Assembly: GCA_030068145.1 (NCBI GenBank)
Contig: JAPJBO010000483.1
Coordinates: 106,490 to 170,489 of the forward strand
Length of the DNA stretch: 64,000 nt
DNA from: Diplonema papillatum
Taxonomy: Eukaryota > Euglenozoa > Diplonemea > Diplonemida > Diplonemidae
Direction of reading: 5' to 3'
How positions within the stretch are numbered: the stretch's first letter is position 1; each line of letters begins with the position of its first letter. This document shows positions 10,227 to 21,415 of the stretch, one piece after another. Below the pieces are notes generated by a model, which made no database searches, had not been told where the DNA came from, and worked only from the letters and a program-made list of their open reading frames with translations. A program made the position numbers and the translations under genes.

Positions 10227-11687
10227 GGCAGCGAACGTGCGAACGCGACGAATAGAGAGGGGAAGGGTGGGGCAGCGGTGTCGTCCTGGTAATGATGGCT
10301 GGTTCTTCTTTTCTCCTCAGTCCTCTAGGTCTGCTTCGCCCGCGGTGGTATTTAAACGTTTTGGGCACGCATGATTTCCCATGCATTGGCCATTGCGAGA
10401 ACGGGAACACCAGCTTGTTTTCTGGTCGCAGATTTTCGATCGGGAAGACGTGTGCCCACATGCAGGCGGAAAGCACGCAAGTCAGACAACTCAGCACCTC
10501 CGAGATGTTGGATAGACAGGGTTGGGTGAGGAAGTCCTCTCGGCCATGTCTTCGCCAAGGCCTAAATCCTAAACGCGTTTGCACAGCTCTCGATTAGAGC
10601 CGGTATTTTCTGGTCGTCCTTCCCGTGGCCGCGCAGAGGACTGCGGGACGTGAGATAGAGGGGTCGACAGAAAGGAATGAGCAAAGCTGTGAACAGCTCC
10701 GTTGTGGCTCCCATACGGGTCGATATCATGCTAGGTGATTCCAGACACGTCTCCTGTGCCCTCGTCAGCAACCTAATAGGCCCCCGGGGACTACCGATAT
10801 CTGCACAGAGCGTGGCGGAATTTCGGTATTTCGCAGTCAGGAACTGAAGAAGGATAGAAAGCGGGCGTAAGTAGCGGGCGGCACACCTCCCGCGTGTAGA
10901 GGAGAGCGGGGGTATGTTAAGTTTGATAGCCCGTGAGGGCGAACACGAATGTAAATGGTTTAGTTTGGGTGCTTGAAAACTTGAATGAAAAGTGCAAATA
11001 AAAAATCGGCGACTGCATCGCAGGAGGGAGACTAACAATCCGAGATCGGCGATCGGGCGACTGCTAACGGGTTGCACAATCGAGAAGCTTCTGCAATTCG
11101 ATGGTTCATTTTGACCGGCAAAGCGTCGGTTTTTGACATCCCTCTTTCAGCAGAGCTGAGTAGAAACGCGAGTAACCCGAAGCCTCAGCTCCTAGGTGAG
11201 CGTGTGGTGAGCGTTCGCTTCGAGAGTTTCTGCTGCCACGCAGAAGTAGAAGTGCGACCTCCTTGGTCCATTCGCGTGTTTTCGCAAAAAACTGTGGTCT
11301 CTACAGTGGCTCCTGTGTGCTTCCCGATAGGACCAGGCTTGGAACTTTGAAATCCCGGTGGCCCCAGCCTCTGACGACTCGGTTTGGAATTACGAAGAAC
11401 TGCGCAGCTTTGGCGTATTATTTTACTTGTGTTGAGGTCATTTGGATGGTAATTTAGATCTAAAGCCGGCCACGAACAAAAGCCCGGCAGGTACACCGCA
11501 GCATCTCGCTTCACAGCGTTTGACTAGCGCACGTTACCTGAAGGTCGACGCTGAGAGATCAAGGTCAAGCGCGGGTAAAACGCGCCAAATCCGCAAACCC
11601 GAAGAAGCAGCCGCAGATGAGGCCGTGGGCGTCATGGGCCCATTGCGGACCTGCGGAGAACGCGCGCACGCCAGCACCAGTCCGAAG
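10227..11687. other. Intergenic, no gene recognised
   Basis: Upstream side of the EGF gene and downstream side of the SPRY gene. The longest ORF (10562-11077, minus, 171 codons) is rich in Ser/Arg/Leu with no domain pattern and no support. An AATAAA-like word is present near 11000. I see no repeats. Confidence 0.5.
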
Positions 11688-12533
11688 CTACTCAGCGCAG
11701 TCGTCGCCGGGCGCGCTGCAGCGGAGCGCGACACGGCCGTACGAGTCGTGCACAGTTTTGGGCCCGCCGAACCCCACTGCGAAGCGGAAGGATCCCTTGA
11801 GACCCGTGAACGCGTGTTTGTGCTTCAAGACGCCGTCCAGGTAGAAAGAGATCGACCCGCCGCTCACGAACACGCCGATGACCGAACCCAGCTGCCAGTC
11901 GCCCCCCGGAGGCCCGCGCGACTCGCCGTTGTTGACGAGGGAGGCCGTCCAGTATTTGTCGCTGCACCAGCCGTAGGAAAACGAGTGCTCCCCGATGGAG
12001 TCGGTGTTCAGGTTGACCTGCGGCAGCCCGCTGCAGAGGACGACGCCGATGCTGGAATACCGGCTGGGAAGCGCCTCCAGCACGAACTCGGCGTACGCAT
12101 CGCCGCCAGCGGGGCGCTCGGGCTCGGTGATGGCCAGTTTGTTGTACGCGTGCGTGGCCTCAGCGACGGTCTTCGTCAGGCTGACAGTGGTTCCGGTGAG
12201 CTCGTTGCAGAACCTGGTCCCGAGGGTGACGGCGGGCGATGCGTGGGGGGGGTCCGGCAGGGACGGGGGCGGGGCGGCGGGCACGCCTCCGCGGAGGACT
12301 CGTTCGAGGTCGTCGATGCGGGCCGTTTTGATCGCCAGCTCGCGGGCGAGGTCCTCGACCTGCCGGGAGAGCGACGCCTTCTCGTCGCCGGCGGCGGCGA
12401 GCAGCCGCCGCAGGTCGCGGTTCCTCGCCTGCAGCAGCTCGTGCGGGTCGTCCGCCGGCGGCGGCGGGACGGACGTACACGCCGGCTCGACGCCCTCCGC
12501 TCCCCATGCGAGAACACGGCGCTGGTCGTTCAT
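11688..12533 (-). CDS. Coiled-coil and SPRY-domain protein
   Basis: 281 residues from the Met at 12533 (MNDQRRVLAWG). Residues about 30-75 form a leucine/acidic-basic heptad stretch (LLQARNRDLRRLLAAAGDEK onward) predicted to be a coiled coil, followed by a Pro-rich linker. The C-terminal ~170 residues form a SPRY domain: YSSIGVVLCSG, then SFSYGWCSDKYW, then GSVIGVFVSGGSISFYLDGVLK and GSFRFAVGFGG. The signature is the Ig-like beta-sandwich pattern G-D-x-I-G-V/F followed by F-Y-x-D/N-G. SPRY domains bind short peptides, often as adaptor or ubiquitin-ligase substrate modules; no RING or B-box is seen here. The frame is open upstream to 12761 but that part is low-scoring and unlikely to be translated. 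A transposon begins only 270 bases upstream, at 12804, so promoter sequence may be displaced. Confidence 0.85.
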   Translation of the reverse strand: MNDQRRVLAWGAEGVEPACTSVPPPPADDPHELLQARNRDLRRLLAAAGDEKASLSRQVEDLARELAIKTARIDDLERVLRGGVPAAPPPSLPDPPHASPAVTLGTRFCNELTGTTVSLTKTVAEATHAYNKLAITEPERPAGGDAYAEFVLEALPSRYSSIGVVLCSGLPQVNLNTDSIGEHSFSYGWCSDKYWTASLVNNGESRGPPGGDWQLGSVIGVFVSGGSISFYLDGVLKHKHAFTGLKGSFRFAVGFGGPKTVHDSYGRVALRCSAPGDDCAE

Positions 12534-12937
12534 TCTTCTTCCGCTTTCGGGGTTCGTTTTTGTTTCTTGTATAAGCACCTGCTTTGTAGGAAATACTTGA
12601 GGAGACTGCCAGCTGCAAAAGATCAAGGAGGTAAATGTGCTGTAGCCCACACGAAACACAGGTGAATCTGGGTTCAGTAGCGGGCATAAGCGTTCAACAA
12701 AGAAGACCCACTTTGTAGTTGTAATGTTTTCTCCCCCTCTAGCCTCCTTCGAAATGAGCACAATGCAGTCCCTGAGTATTTCTTCTTCTATCTACAAATA
12801 TACCATGCAGGGTCAAAACCTTGTGTCTTTTTGGTAAACGCTGCCGCGGGGCCGATGGCCACTAAGAAAAAACTTTGGAAGAAAAAGAATTGCTCAACTT
12901 CATCAAAAATCACCGCGGTTTTTGTTCGAAATTTATT

Positions 12938-13085
12938 GGTAAATTTCCCTTATATCCCACCCCAAACAAATTTGTGCCCTTATATCCCACTTCAAACAAA
13001 TTTTGTGCCCTTATATCCCACTTCAAACAAATTTTGTGCCCTTATATCCCAGATTGGGATATAAGGGCACAAAATTTGTTTGGTC
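12938..13085. repeat. Minisatellite arm, left (GTGCCCTTATATCCCA unit)
   Basis: About four ~31-bp direct units, the last immediately followed by its reverse complement (ATTGGGATATAAGGGCAC), so the array ends in a local palindrome. The same unit in opposite orientation is found at 16058-16170, making these the inner arms of the composite. Confidence 0.9.
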
Positions 13086-13904
13086 GTGTAAAAAGTCTTT
13101 TGAGGGAACCGAACCGGCCACCTGTGGTGCCGGTGGCGTGCGTGCTTTGACTCGGCCCCAACGTCCAAAAATTCCAGTTCTGTTCTGTTCTGTAGGGCGG
13201 AACGAAGCCCGGGCAAGACGAGGCAAGACGGTCCCTAACGGGCAAGCGTACAGTGGTTCTTTGTGCCACCATTTACTCCGTTGTGTTGTTTGTGATGGAG
13301 TGATGACTGCTACTTGTTCGTTTATCGGTTTTTTGTTTCACGTAAATTTTTTTCCTTCTGGCTGGTTCTCGTTATTGGGTTCGCTTTCTGGTAATGGTTT
13401 TCGGTTTACGTAAATTGGTTCACTCTCTGATAACGGTTTTCGGTTCACGTAAAAGTTTGAGGTCCTTCTCCAAGTCCGAGGGCGTGGTCAGGGCGCGCAG
13501 CTTTTCATGTTTCAATGCTGTCTCCTCCGAGCCGTACCTTCTCGGGTGAGCATCGGACCTCAGTTTTGTTTGCGATGATAACGGGTTCATGTTCTCTTCT
13601 TCTCTTGTTCGCCGTTTGTTTTTCGCTTCGCTTTGCCTTCATTTCGTCGCTCTTCGTGGTTGCTTCGACGTCGGGGGTCGGCCGTCACGCAGTCACGGTC
13701 GTGACTGTTCCTCGGACGCGCTCTCGTGGGCCGGGGGGGTTGTCCCTCCGACGGACGAGGCGGGGCCCAGTATGCGGTGGTTGAGTCGGGGCCGAGTCCG
13801 ATTACGGGCGTGCAAAACCGCTGGCCTCGAGTTCGCGTGTTCGTGTCGCGGTTCTCGTGGCGGGCGGGCGGGATTCGGTGGGCTACTCGTCGGGTGTGGC
13901 TTTT

Positions 13905-14295
13905 CCAGGCCAAAATTTTCGACCAAAATTTGCCCCAACATTTTGCCCACAAATTTTTGTCCAACGAGATTTTGACCAAAAATCTGGACGCAAAAAAATC
14001 GACCAAAAATTTCGACCAAAAATGTCGACACCACAAAATTGGACCCCAAAAATTTGGACCCAAAATTTCGACCAAAAATTTCGATGCCAAAAAATCGGAC
14101 CCCAAAATTTTCGACCAGAAATTTGGACCAAAAAATTGGACCAAAAATCTCGACCAAAAATTTGGACCCAAAATTTCGACCAAAGATTTGGACCCCAAAA
14201 AATTGGACCAAAAATCTCGACCAAAATTTTCGACCCCAAAAATTTGGACCCCAGAAAATTCGACCAAAAAATTCGACCAAATTTTTTGACCCAGC
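13905..14295. repeat. Degenerate array of GACCAAAAATTT words
   Basis: Nearly 400 bases made of words such as TCGACCAAAAATTT, TTGGACCCAAAATTT and CGACCAAAATTT at 12-20 base spacing. The core AAAATTT is self-complementary, so both strands read alike, and all six frames give spurious low-complexity ORFs (runs such as FDQKFGPK). Confidence 0.9.
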
Positions 14296-15950
14296 CCCTT
14301 CCATTCGTTTTTGGTGTTTCCTTGTCTGTAGGCATAAAGCTGGCTTCAATACGCCACCCGAGACGTCTCAAGACGTTCTGGGTGCCTCAGAGCGACTGGT
14401 TGCACCGTTTCACAACTTCAAGCTGGCCACCGCAGCCACACTCGATCCCCGATCGGGTGCCTCAAGCAAGTACTCAAGAGAACCACATCAGAGCCAGGTG
14501 CCTGGCTGCACCGTCTGACCGTGCGGCGTGTCACGGAGTGCCACGCTGACGTTCGGGGCTATTCGCGGTGACAGAACTGTAGTAGCTGGCCAGATGCTAC
14601 GCGAGACAACTGATCTCATCAGACATGATCCGTTTCTTGGCCTGACATACCAGTGACCACGGTCATTCTCCACTGTCCTTGTTGAGGCTGTGTCACACTG
14701 TGACTGTCACACTCACAGTGTCAGTGACCGGACAGTGTCGCGGCAGCCGTAAACTGCACACCCACCTGCAGGATTCACCTCCAGAACACAGGATATCGCT
14801 ATAGCTGTCCGACTCCGAGTGCCTGGAGTGGAGAGGCTGGACAATGGAGCAGCAGCTGCAGCAAAGCAGCAGGACCGGGACTACTGGCTCAGTGCCAGTG
14901 GAGTGAAGGCGCCGCTGTCACACGGCTGTGAGTCAGCCACAGTCACAGCTGATTTCACTTACGCAGTGAAGCCTGCAGTGAAGGGAGCTGTGTCCACCGT
15001 CGTGCAAGGCGTTACCCCGCATGTCGGAGCACTGGGCAACGAGGCAGCTCTTGACTGCAGCTGGGCAAGGCGCGACGGAGTCCCAGAACGCGGACCAGGG
15101 CCGGATACGAACGAACCCGGTTTTAACATGCTTCCGATGAACTCGGAATCCAGTAACCATCGCATGTTGGTCCGGAGAGCGGGAAAATCGTGCAGGAGCG
15201 CTTCGTGACTGAACGGCGGAGCCGTCGAAGCTATTTCACCTTCATAGGATGCCTTCGTTACGCGTTTTCCACTGCTGGCGTCCAACCAACCGTTGGCGTA
15301 GTCGTAACCCTGGAGGATCTTGTCCAGGTGGCGCGGCCACAATGGAGCGGTCGTTCAGTCGGTTTTCTGCAGCAGGCGTGGGCACAACGACAGTTGATGA
15401 CTTCAGGAAGGAATCAGCCATTCTTGCGTGAGCTGCAGATTCCGTCTGTCGGCAACAGTGTCCGACTGTGTCGCTGTTAGCCCACCGTCCTCCGCGCTTC
15501 TGGCCATCTGTCTTGTAATCTGGGTTCAGTCCGAGTTTGGTTTCCTATCCGAGGCTATCGGGCACTGGTTCGGTTTCGGGTTCGGTTCTGCCACCATCAC
15601 TCCTCACCCGAACTTCTGGGTTCGGGTTCGATTTCGGGTTTGGCTCGCCGTGGGCGTCAACTCGCGACACGTGATGTCTCCATGTCACTGCCAATGTCAG
15701 CGTGGAATGGCAACGCCACCTTTAGCTGTTGTTCCTGTCTGAGCACTCAAACTTTGAGTCAAAGCGCACGCGCCCGCTCTCCTCCTTCGTTCGCTGCGAG
15801 TACGCACGAGACTGACACGTGGTCAAAGTTTTCGCTTGTCCAGCTATGCTGCGAGTCAGCACGACTGACAACGCGGGATGAAGTCCATCAACCGTGAGCT
15901 GACTCAAGGTCAGGGTTTGAACAAGGCCGCCTTTTTTTTCGCCGTAGGTA

Positions 15951-16022
15951 TCCGGATGGTCGAGCCAACCACCCTTGGGTTTCAAGGTGAGTGGTCGGGG
16001 GTTCAATCCCCTCCTCGGCAAG
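15951..16022 (+). repeat. tRNA-like (box A / box B) unit, probably SINE-derived
   Basis: The stretch has a Pol III box-A-like GGATGGTCGAGCC and a perfect box B (GGTTCAATCCC). A four-base-pair stem around GGGTTTC sits where an anticodon arm would be, but position 33 is not U and the acceptor ends do not pair well, so it is not a functional tRNA. Most likely the head of a tRNA-derived SINE or a tRNA pseudogene carried inside element C1. Confidence 0.5.
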
Positions 16023-16057
16023 TTTTCCAGCATTTTCCTCGATTCAAATTTGTCAAA

Positions 16058-16170
16058 ACAAATTTGTGCCCTTATATCCCAGTTTGGGATATAAGGGCAC
16101 AAAATTTGTTTGAAGTGGGATATAAGGGCACAAATTTGTTTTGAGTGGGATATAAGGGCATTACACCAAA
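16058..16170. repeat. Minisatellite arm, right (inverted copy of 12938-13085)
   Basis: Begins with one unit reading TTTGTGCCCTTATATCCCA, then switches to the reverse complement and runs as GGGATATAAGGGCAC units to the edge. It therefore mirrors the left arm, including the palindromic turn at its inner end. Confidence 0.9.
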
Positions 16171-16272
16171 TTTATTTTTTTCAAAACCCCAACTTTTTTC
16201 CAGAAGAAATGGGTGGCCATTTTTTTTTTGGGTCTAAATCCCTTTTACCAAAAAGACACAAGGACCCTGCAT

Positions 16273-17184
16273 AAGGTTATTGCGTGATTGCGTGAGGTCT
16301 TCTTGCCTATTGTCGCTCGTTAGTTCTCTGACCTGCAGTTGTGGGAGGCTTGGGGCCTCCTCGGCAGCGTTGCGGGTCCTTCAGACACCTGCCGTTTACG
16401 TTTTAGCATCCATTCCGTGCTTATTGGCCCAGTCTAGGGCCCGCTTGCTCCACCTAACCCATTCTGAAGCTGATCTGGCAGACTGTGGCAAAATAGTTAG
16501 TGCTGCCTGTTGTCAGCCCCCGTCGTGACCCCTCCCAGTACCAGCGGAGCGGTGGCCCGCCGCCTGGCCTCGCGAACCCCTACGAACGCCACGTTTTCGC
16601 GGCAGGCTTCAATGTTTCCAACTCTGAGCAGCATGACGGTAGGAGCCCCTGTGAGAACGATCTCACCTGGGCTTTTGGCTTTTTTCTAGTGAAACACGCG
16701 CCCCTAGCAGAGACACTTCAGCCCACCTACAACACCGCTGCAAGCGCTGAAAGAGCAAAAGAGGGGGATGAAATTCAGGAACACCTTCCCTGTTTTGTCG
16801 TCTTTCTGATTTCGGCCCGCAGCACTCCCTCCTTAGGCAATAAAGTGTTAAACAGAACCGAGCACAGGTATCCGGGTGGAAGCCAGGGTTAGCGCTGCGC
16901 TGCTCGGTGTAGTGGCGATGGAAGGGAGTCTCTGCCATTGCGTGCGGCTCTGCCACCTCGGATCTGTCCGGACGCGCCGGAGACATAACAGAAAAAAGGC
17001 AGGATTGTACACTGTGTTTGAGGGTGTTGCCACGCTCCTGACGAACTTTATCTGTGGATATTTCATTCTACTTCTTGGGCAGGGAGTATTCCAAGGTTCC
17101 GGGTCTGAATGACGTTCCGCAATGTTTTCTCGAGTTTTTTCTGCATCTGAGGATGCTCTTTCCCCCTACATGAGCACGGAATGC
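16273..17184. other. Intergenic, no gene recognised
   Basis: Mixed-composition sequence between two transposons. Only short ORFs (up to 130 codons) without domain patterns or signals. Nothing supported. Confidence 0.5.
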
Positions 17185-17190
17185 CGTACT

Positions 17191-18800
17191 CACGGTTGGC
17201 AGATAATCACGATTATTACCTATTATTAGATTTCCGAAATCCGCCCCAAATTATTAGATTTCATTAGAAATTATTAGATGTTATTACCTGATTATTAGAA
17301 ATTATTACCCATTCCGCGTAGGAGAGTTATTAGATATTATTACCAGGTAAAAATCCATTATTACCTGACTTTCCCATGCATTCTCACAGCAAAAGTGCCC
17401 CTAGGAGTGGAAGGTGATCGTCACGGTGGGTGTTCGTGCGTCCAAACCGTTCCTTTCACCCCGTTCGCAATTCCGTTTGTTGCTAAGTCGAAAAGGAAGG
17501 ATGCCAAAAGAGGTAGGAGAGGTTTGAGGCAAGATCCTGGCAGAGGACGATGATGTGGCATGTGGGGTATGCGACCTCTACCCGCCAGAACCCGTATTCT
17601 TCGGGCAGAATGGGGGTCTAACTCCATCTGGGAAACCTTCTTTTGAGCACGAATCCCGTTCGCTGGGCATACAGTCCGTTGCATGTGGCCTTTGATGATC
17701 GGCATTCGCTGGAACCCGACCGAAGCAGACAATAAGATCCTTTGTCATTTCACCTTCATTTGCACGCGGAATGTACGGCCTGCTTGTGATCTTCTGCCGG
17801 TTCTTCGGGCTGTCTTCTGCAAGCACCATAGTCACGTCCTGCCTTTTCACCGCGGCTTACCCACAACCGCTTTGATGAAGTGCTGGGACTTGCGGTGATT
17901 CGCACTGCCGGCCTCGATACGTTCATACCAAAGTGGTACGAAAAGAAAGGGTGCCCAAACGGTGGGACGGTTGGGCTGGGGGAAAGGTCGAGCTATCGCT
18001 GGGCGATCAGTACCACCGCGAAAGTACCGAGACAGCGAAACTACTGACAGAGCATCTGAGAGCTGGAAGTGCACGGCCAAGCTTTGTGCAAGCATTGCGC
18101 TCATTCGTTCGTTTTTTTTGGGAATCATCGGACCACGACAGAAGGCGCGAACACGCGAGCGAAGAAGGCTTAAATGCTTGAAGTACATTATGGGGCGACA
18201 TTAATACAATACCATTGCTTAAAAACACCTTGGCGTCACCGCTTGGCTTGCACTGCCAGTGTCGCCATTGAGCATCGTCCGGGACCGTGATGTTTTCTGG
18301 GCGGGCGCCGGGTTTTCGCTCCCAAACTCGCAGATTTTGAACTCGCATGTGAGTTTTGGGCTGAGTGCATAATCTGAGATTGGAGGAACAAACAGCAGAT
18401 CTTCACCGAAAGCTGAATCTGAGATTTTCACCGAGAGCTAAATCAGATATTTTCACTGAGTACAAGTCTGAGATTTGGGTGTAGCTACTTTGATTTCTGG
18501 GTTCCCTCCATTTTCACGGCTTCATTGCCTCCGACTGAGTAGTCGTTCCCGGATCCTCCCACATCCTGGGGACTCTCTACAGGCGATTATTAGATTATTA
18601 GAAATTATTAGAAATTATTCGATTTATTAGAAATTATTAGAAATTACTAGAAATTATTACCAGGTAATAATTATTATTAGAAATTATTAGAAATTATTAG
18701 TTATTGCCCATTATTAGATCTAATAATACGTAATAATCGGGCTAATAATATCTAAAAAAATCTAATCGAATCTAATAATAATTATTACATGCCAACCGTG
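17191..18800. mobile_element. TIR element with ATTATTAG-repeat arms and 6-bp target duplication
   Basis: Perfect 11-bp terminal inverted repeats CACGGTTGGCA (17191-17201) and TGCCAACCGTG (18790-18800), flanked by the direct repeat CGTACT (17185-17190 and 18801-18806). Just inside each end lies an AT-rich array of ATTATTAGAAATTATTACC-like words (about 17205-17370 and 18585-18789). The middle 1.2 kb is of normal composition and holds two adjacent minus-strand ORFs (17578-17850, 17847-18188) with no recognisable domain. A short repeat TCTGAGATTTTCACCGA occurs three times at 18370-18480. No transposase motif was found. Confidence 0.85.
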
Positions 18801-18806
18801 CGTACT

Positions 18807-19987
18807 GTACAATGGCAAACTGGGTGGCTGGTTTGCAAACTGCACCGACCGGTAAGCACTAAGGACTTCTGTCATATTCCGGGACATCCACCTTGGAATA
18901 ATACCTGCTGATTTGTCATCACAAAACCCCACCGTCGATCCGAAAAGCTAGGTATTCGAACGATGTCCGAGCGCAGAAGCTTGCCGGGTGGAAGAGCTAG
19001 CATTGCCACGCTCGGAGAGTGGCGATAGATGTGAAGGACTTTCGTTCTGTGGCATCGCTGGCGTATCGAGGAGACGCCGACGAAATTACGGAGGATTACG
19101 GAAAGGAGTGAACACTTCCGGGTTTTGGTCTCGCCTATCAAACAACAACAATCAACCCATGGGTGCTCGGACCGCGCCGAGGGTTCTGAAGAACGACCCC
19201 GAACGACCCCACGGAAGTGCGCCGGGAGTGTTCCATCTGTCGGCATATCTACGATATTTCGGGTTGATCGATATTCATGCACCGGTATGTGCGGATTGTC
19301 TCGTCGCGGGTGTTCGTCTCTTCGGTCAATTGTGATTTGTGATGTTGGAAAGAAAAGCTAGAAGACGCTTGGACGTAAGGTAGGAGGATCTGTCGTATTC
19401 TTGAAGCATGGGACGGGCGTACTCGAGTGACAGAAGCTTTAAACTTCCCGGTGCTTATATGATAACTCAGGGCCGCTGGTTATCAGATATCAACAGTTCG
19501 AGAGCTCGAGAGGCGAGGCGGTCCAGCCATCAGGGAGGAGAACGACTAGTTGGTAGTAACCTTAAACTTCTACAGGACACGGCACTACCGCACAAACAGC
19601 GTACACTCTCGGTGTACACTGTCTGCTTTATTGGTTGACACTTCGGCTTTTCACGGCTTACGGATGTCAGTATTCACAAGGTCAGGTGTGCCTGGGGGGA
19701 CGGACGCTGTTAGCTCACCTGGCAACAGCATTCTCCCGATGTTGGAGTGCAGGCGGAGAACTCTCTCAAACGGGTAGTTGAGGATCGCTGTATGCCATGG
19801 GCCGGCTGTGAGGCAGGATAACGCTGTTGCCCGAAGTTCACGGCGGCGACCCGACATGTGCGTGTCGACGACGTTGCTGCCGCAGCCTAATCTCGGCTGG
19901 ATACGCCTCAGTTTGCTCGCCTCAAAAAAAGGCCCGTGCGTACGCGGACTCTGACCACACGTGAGTGGACGATGGCCGTTCACTGAC
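18807..19987. other. Intergenic, no gene recognised
   Basis: The longest ORF (18872-19282, minus, 136 codons) lacks any domain pattern. It would lie downstream of the permease gene, so part of this stretch may be that gene's 3' UTR. Confidence 0.45.
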
Positions 19988-21415
19988 TCATCGGAACATA
20001 GAGACAAGTCCCAAAGGGATCAGCATAATCCCGAAAGTAATCAAAGCATAGCCCATGTGCCTGTAAACTCGGACATCGCTGCCATCTTCTAGAGCCGCGT
20101 CTTGGGGGGTGTGGTTGGTGGTGGGGGTGTCGTTTGTTGCGAGCAAAGGTAGAAGGGGGCCTGACTTGAGGGCCAAGATGAGGAGTCCCGGGGCGATCCA
20201 GGCGATGATGTTAGCCGGGATGGCGCCGATAAACGCGAAGACGAGGGAGAGATCGTCGAGGAAGTACGCGATGAGGTATGAGATCGCGAGCATGCACACA
20301 GTTTCGGCAATGCGCACGACCTTTTTGCAGTGCTCGTCCCCTGTCGCCACGAGATGAATCATATTGCGCGACTCGATCAAAAAAAACGGAATCGTAGTCA
20401 AGCATGACACGCCGAGCAGCGACTCTGTAACGTAAACACTCCACCGACGCCACTCAAGGCCCTTTCCACCTTTGTCCGTGTCGATACTCGACATGATGTC
20501 GTCCTTCACTTCCATTCCGTAGTACCTGTAAACAAAGACCCCAAAAGCAATATAAAGGCTCGTGGCAACTGCGGACATAATCCGACCCGACGTCGCTGCC
20601 GTCTTCGTGGTACGTGGGGTCAGCGAGCCGAACAAGGGCGCTGCGTTGAACTGAACAGTCCACGTTAAGTTCAACGCCGGGATCCCTTTGCCGAAGATGA
20701 CGTCGATGGCGGAGGCCGACCACAGCCAGTCGGTCGCGAGGTGTCCCCGGTGCGCGGCAACAAAAAAGTTAACAATCATCATGAATACGAAGGCGAGCCA
20801 CACGACAGTACAGACTGTCGCCAGCACTTGAATCTGATCGACGTGGGCTAGGCTCGCCAACGGCACGATGAGAGCCACAGAAGCACCGACTAGAACCGGC
20901 GCGAGCGTGTCACCCACGATTGCATCTCCAACGTCAAAGGCCACTTGGAGAAAGGCTACCAGAACGCTCCAGCCATTCACAGCAATCGCGATGCTGACAA
21001 CGACAGCCGGCCATCGGCCCAAAAGGTGTTCTGCGAGCAAATTCAAATTAAAGATGCCCGCTGCGTTGCACGCGCGGGCCAGACAAGCAAGAGACAGGAT
21101 GCTCATGGCTCCGAAAAGCAGCTCCGCGATCGCAAACGGGGCGATACCGAGGGACTTGGTGGCGTATGGCGTGGCAATGAGCGCGATACCACCACCGACG
21201 ACGGTGTTCACCAAAATCACGCTTCCGCCGAGGACGCCGAGTACGCCGGGTGCTTGATGCGAGTTGGGCCGCCCTGTCAGAATGGCTATGCTGCTCACGG
21301 TCGAGCGACCGCCAACCGATGATTCATCATCATCATCAGCGGCATTGAGTCCATGGACTGCTGTCATTCGGCCGACCGTCGGCACACCACCCACCTCTTT
21401 TCCTTCCCCGCCCAC
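19988..21415 (-). CDS. Amino-acid permease, AAAP (SLC32/36/38-like) family
   Basis: 475 residues, single exon. A ~55-residue acidic/Ser-rich cytosolic N-terminus (with a DDDDES run) is followed by about 11 hydrophobic helices. The first, GGSVILVNTVVGGGIALIATPYATKSLG, carries the unwound Gly-rich TM1 hallmark of amino acid/auxin permeases; later landmarks are the polar N/W stretch LNLTWTVQFNAAPLFGSL and the YVTESLLGVSCLTTIPFFLIESRNMI helix, matching the family's length and order. Such proteins move neutral amino acids with H+ or Na+ across the plasma or vacuolar membrane; substrate cannot be read from the sequence. The Met at 21415 gives the full N-tail; Met at 21367 is an alternative. No neighbouring gene is functionally linked. 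Confidence 0.9.
   Translation of the reverse strand: MGGEGKEVGGVPTVGRMTAVHGLNAADDDDESSVGGRSTVSSIAILTGRPNSHQAPGVLGVLGGSVILVNTVVGGGIALIATPYATKSLGIAPFAIAELLFGAMSILSLACLARACNAAGIFNLNLLAEHLLGRWPAVVVSIAIAVNGWSVLVAFLQVAFDVGDAIVGDTLAPVLVGASVALIVPLASLAHVDQIQVLATVCTVVWLAFVFMMIVNFFVAAHRGHLATDWLWSASAIDVIFGKGIPALNLTWTVQFNAAPLFGSLTPRTTKTAATSGRIMSAVATSLYIAFGVFVYRYYGMEVKDDIMSSIDTDKGGKGLEWRRWSVYVTESLLGVSCLTTIPFFLIESRNMIHLVATGDEHCKKVVRIAETVCMLAISYLIAYFLDDLSLVFAFIGAIPANIIAWIAPGLLILALKSGPLLPLLATNDTPTTNHTPQDAALEDGSDVRVYRHMGYALITFGIMLIPLGLVSMFR

Larger units (their letters stand above)
12804..16272. mobile_element. CATGCAGGG-family composite TIR element C1 (3.5 kb)
   Basis: Left end CATGCAGGGTC followed by the ACCTTGTGTCTTTTT word; right end the inverted equivalent (AAAAAGACACAAGG, then ACCCTGCAT), slightly eroded by a short deletion. 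The left flank is ATAC, one of the family's RTRY targets; the right duplication is no longer visible. Inside the outer TIRs sits a second inverted pair made of tandem units containing GTGCCCTTATATCCCA (12938-13085 and, opposite orientation, 16058-16170). The interior has a GACCAAAAATTT array, a tRNA-like unit, and about 2 kb of unique sequence without a recognisable gene. No transposase is seen, so it should be non-autonomous. Confidence 0.75.

Noticed and set aside
10562-11077. 171-codon minus-strand ORF
   Set aside because: No domain, signal or conserved pattern, and Ser/Arg/Leu-rich composition typical of chance ORFs.
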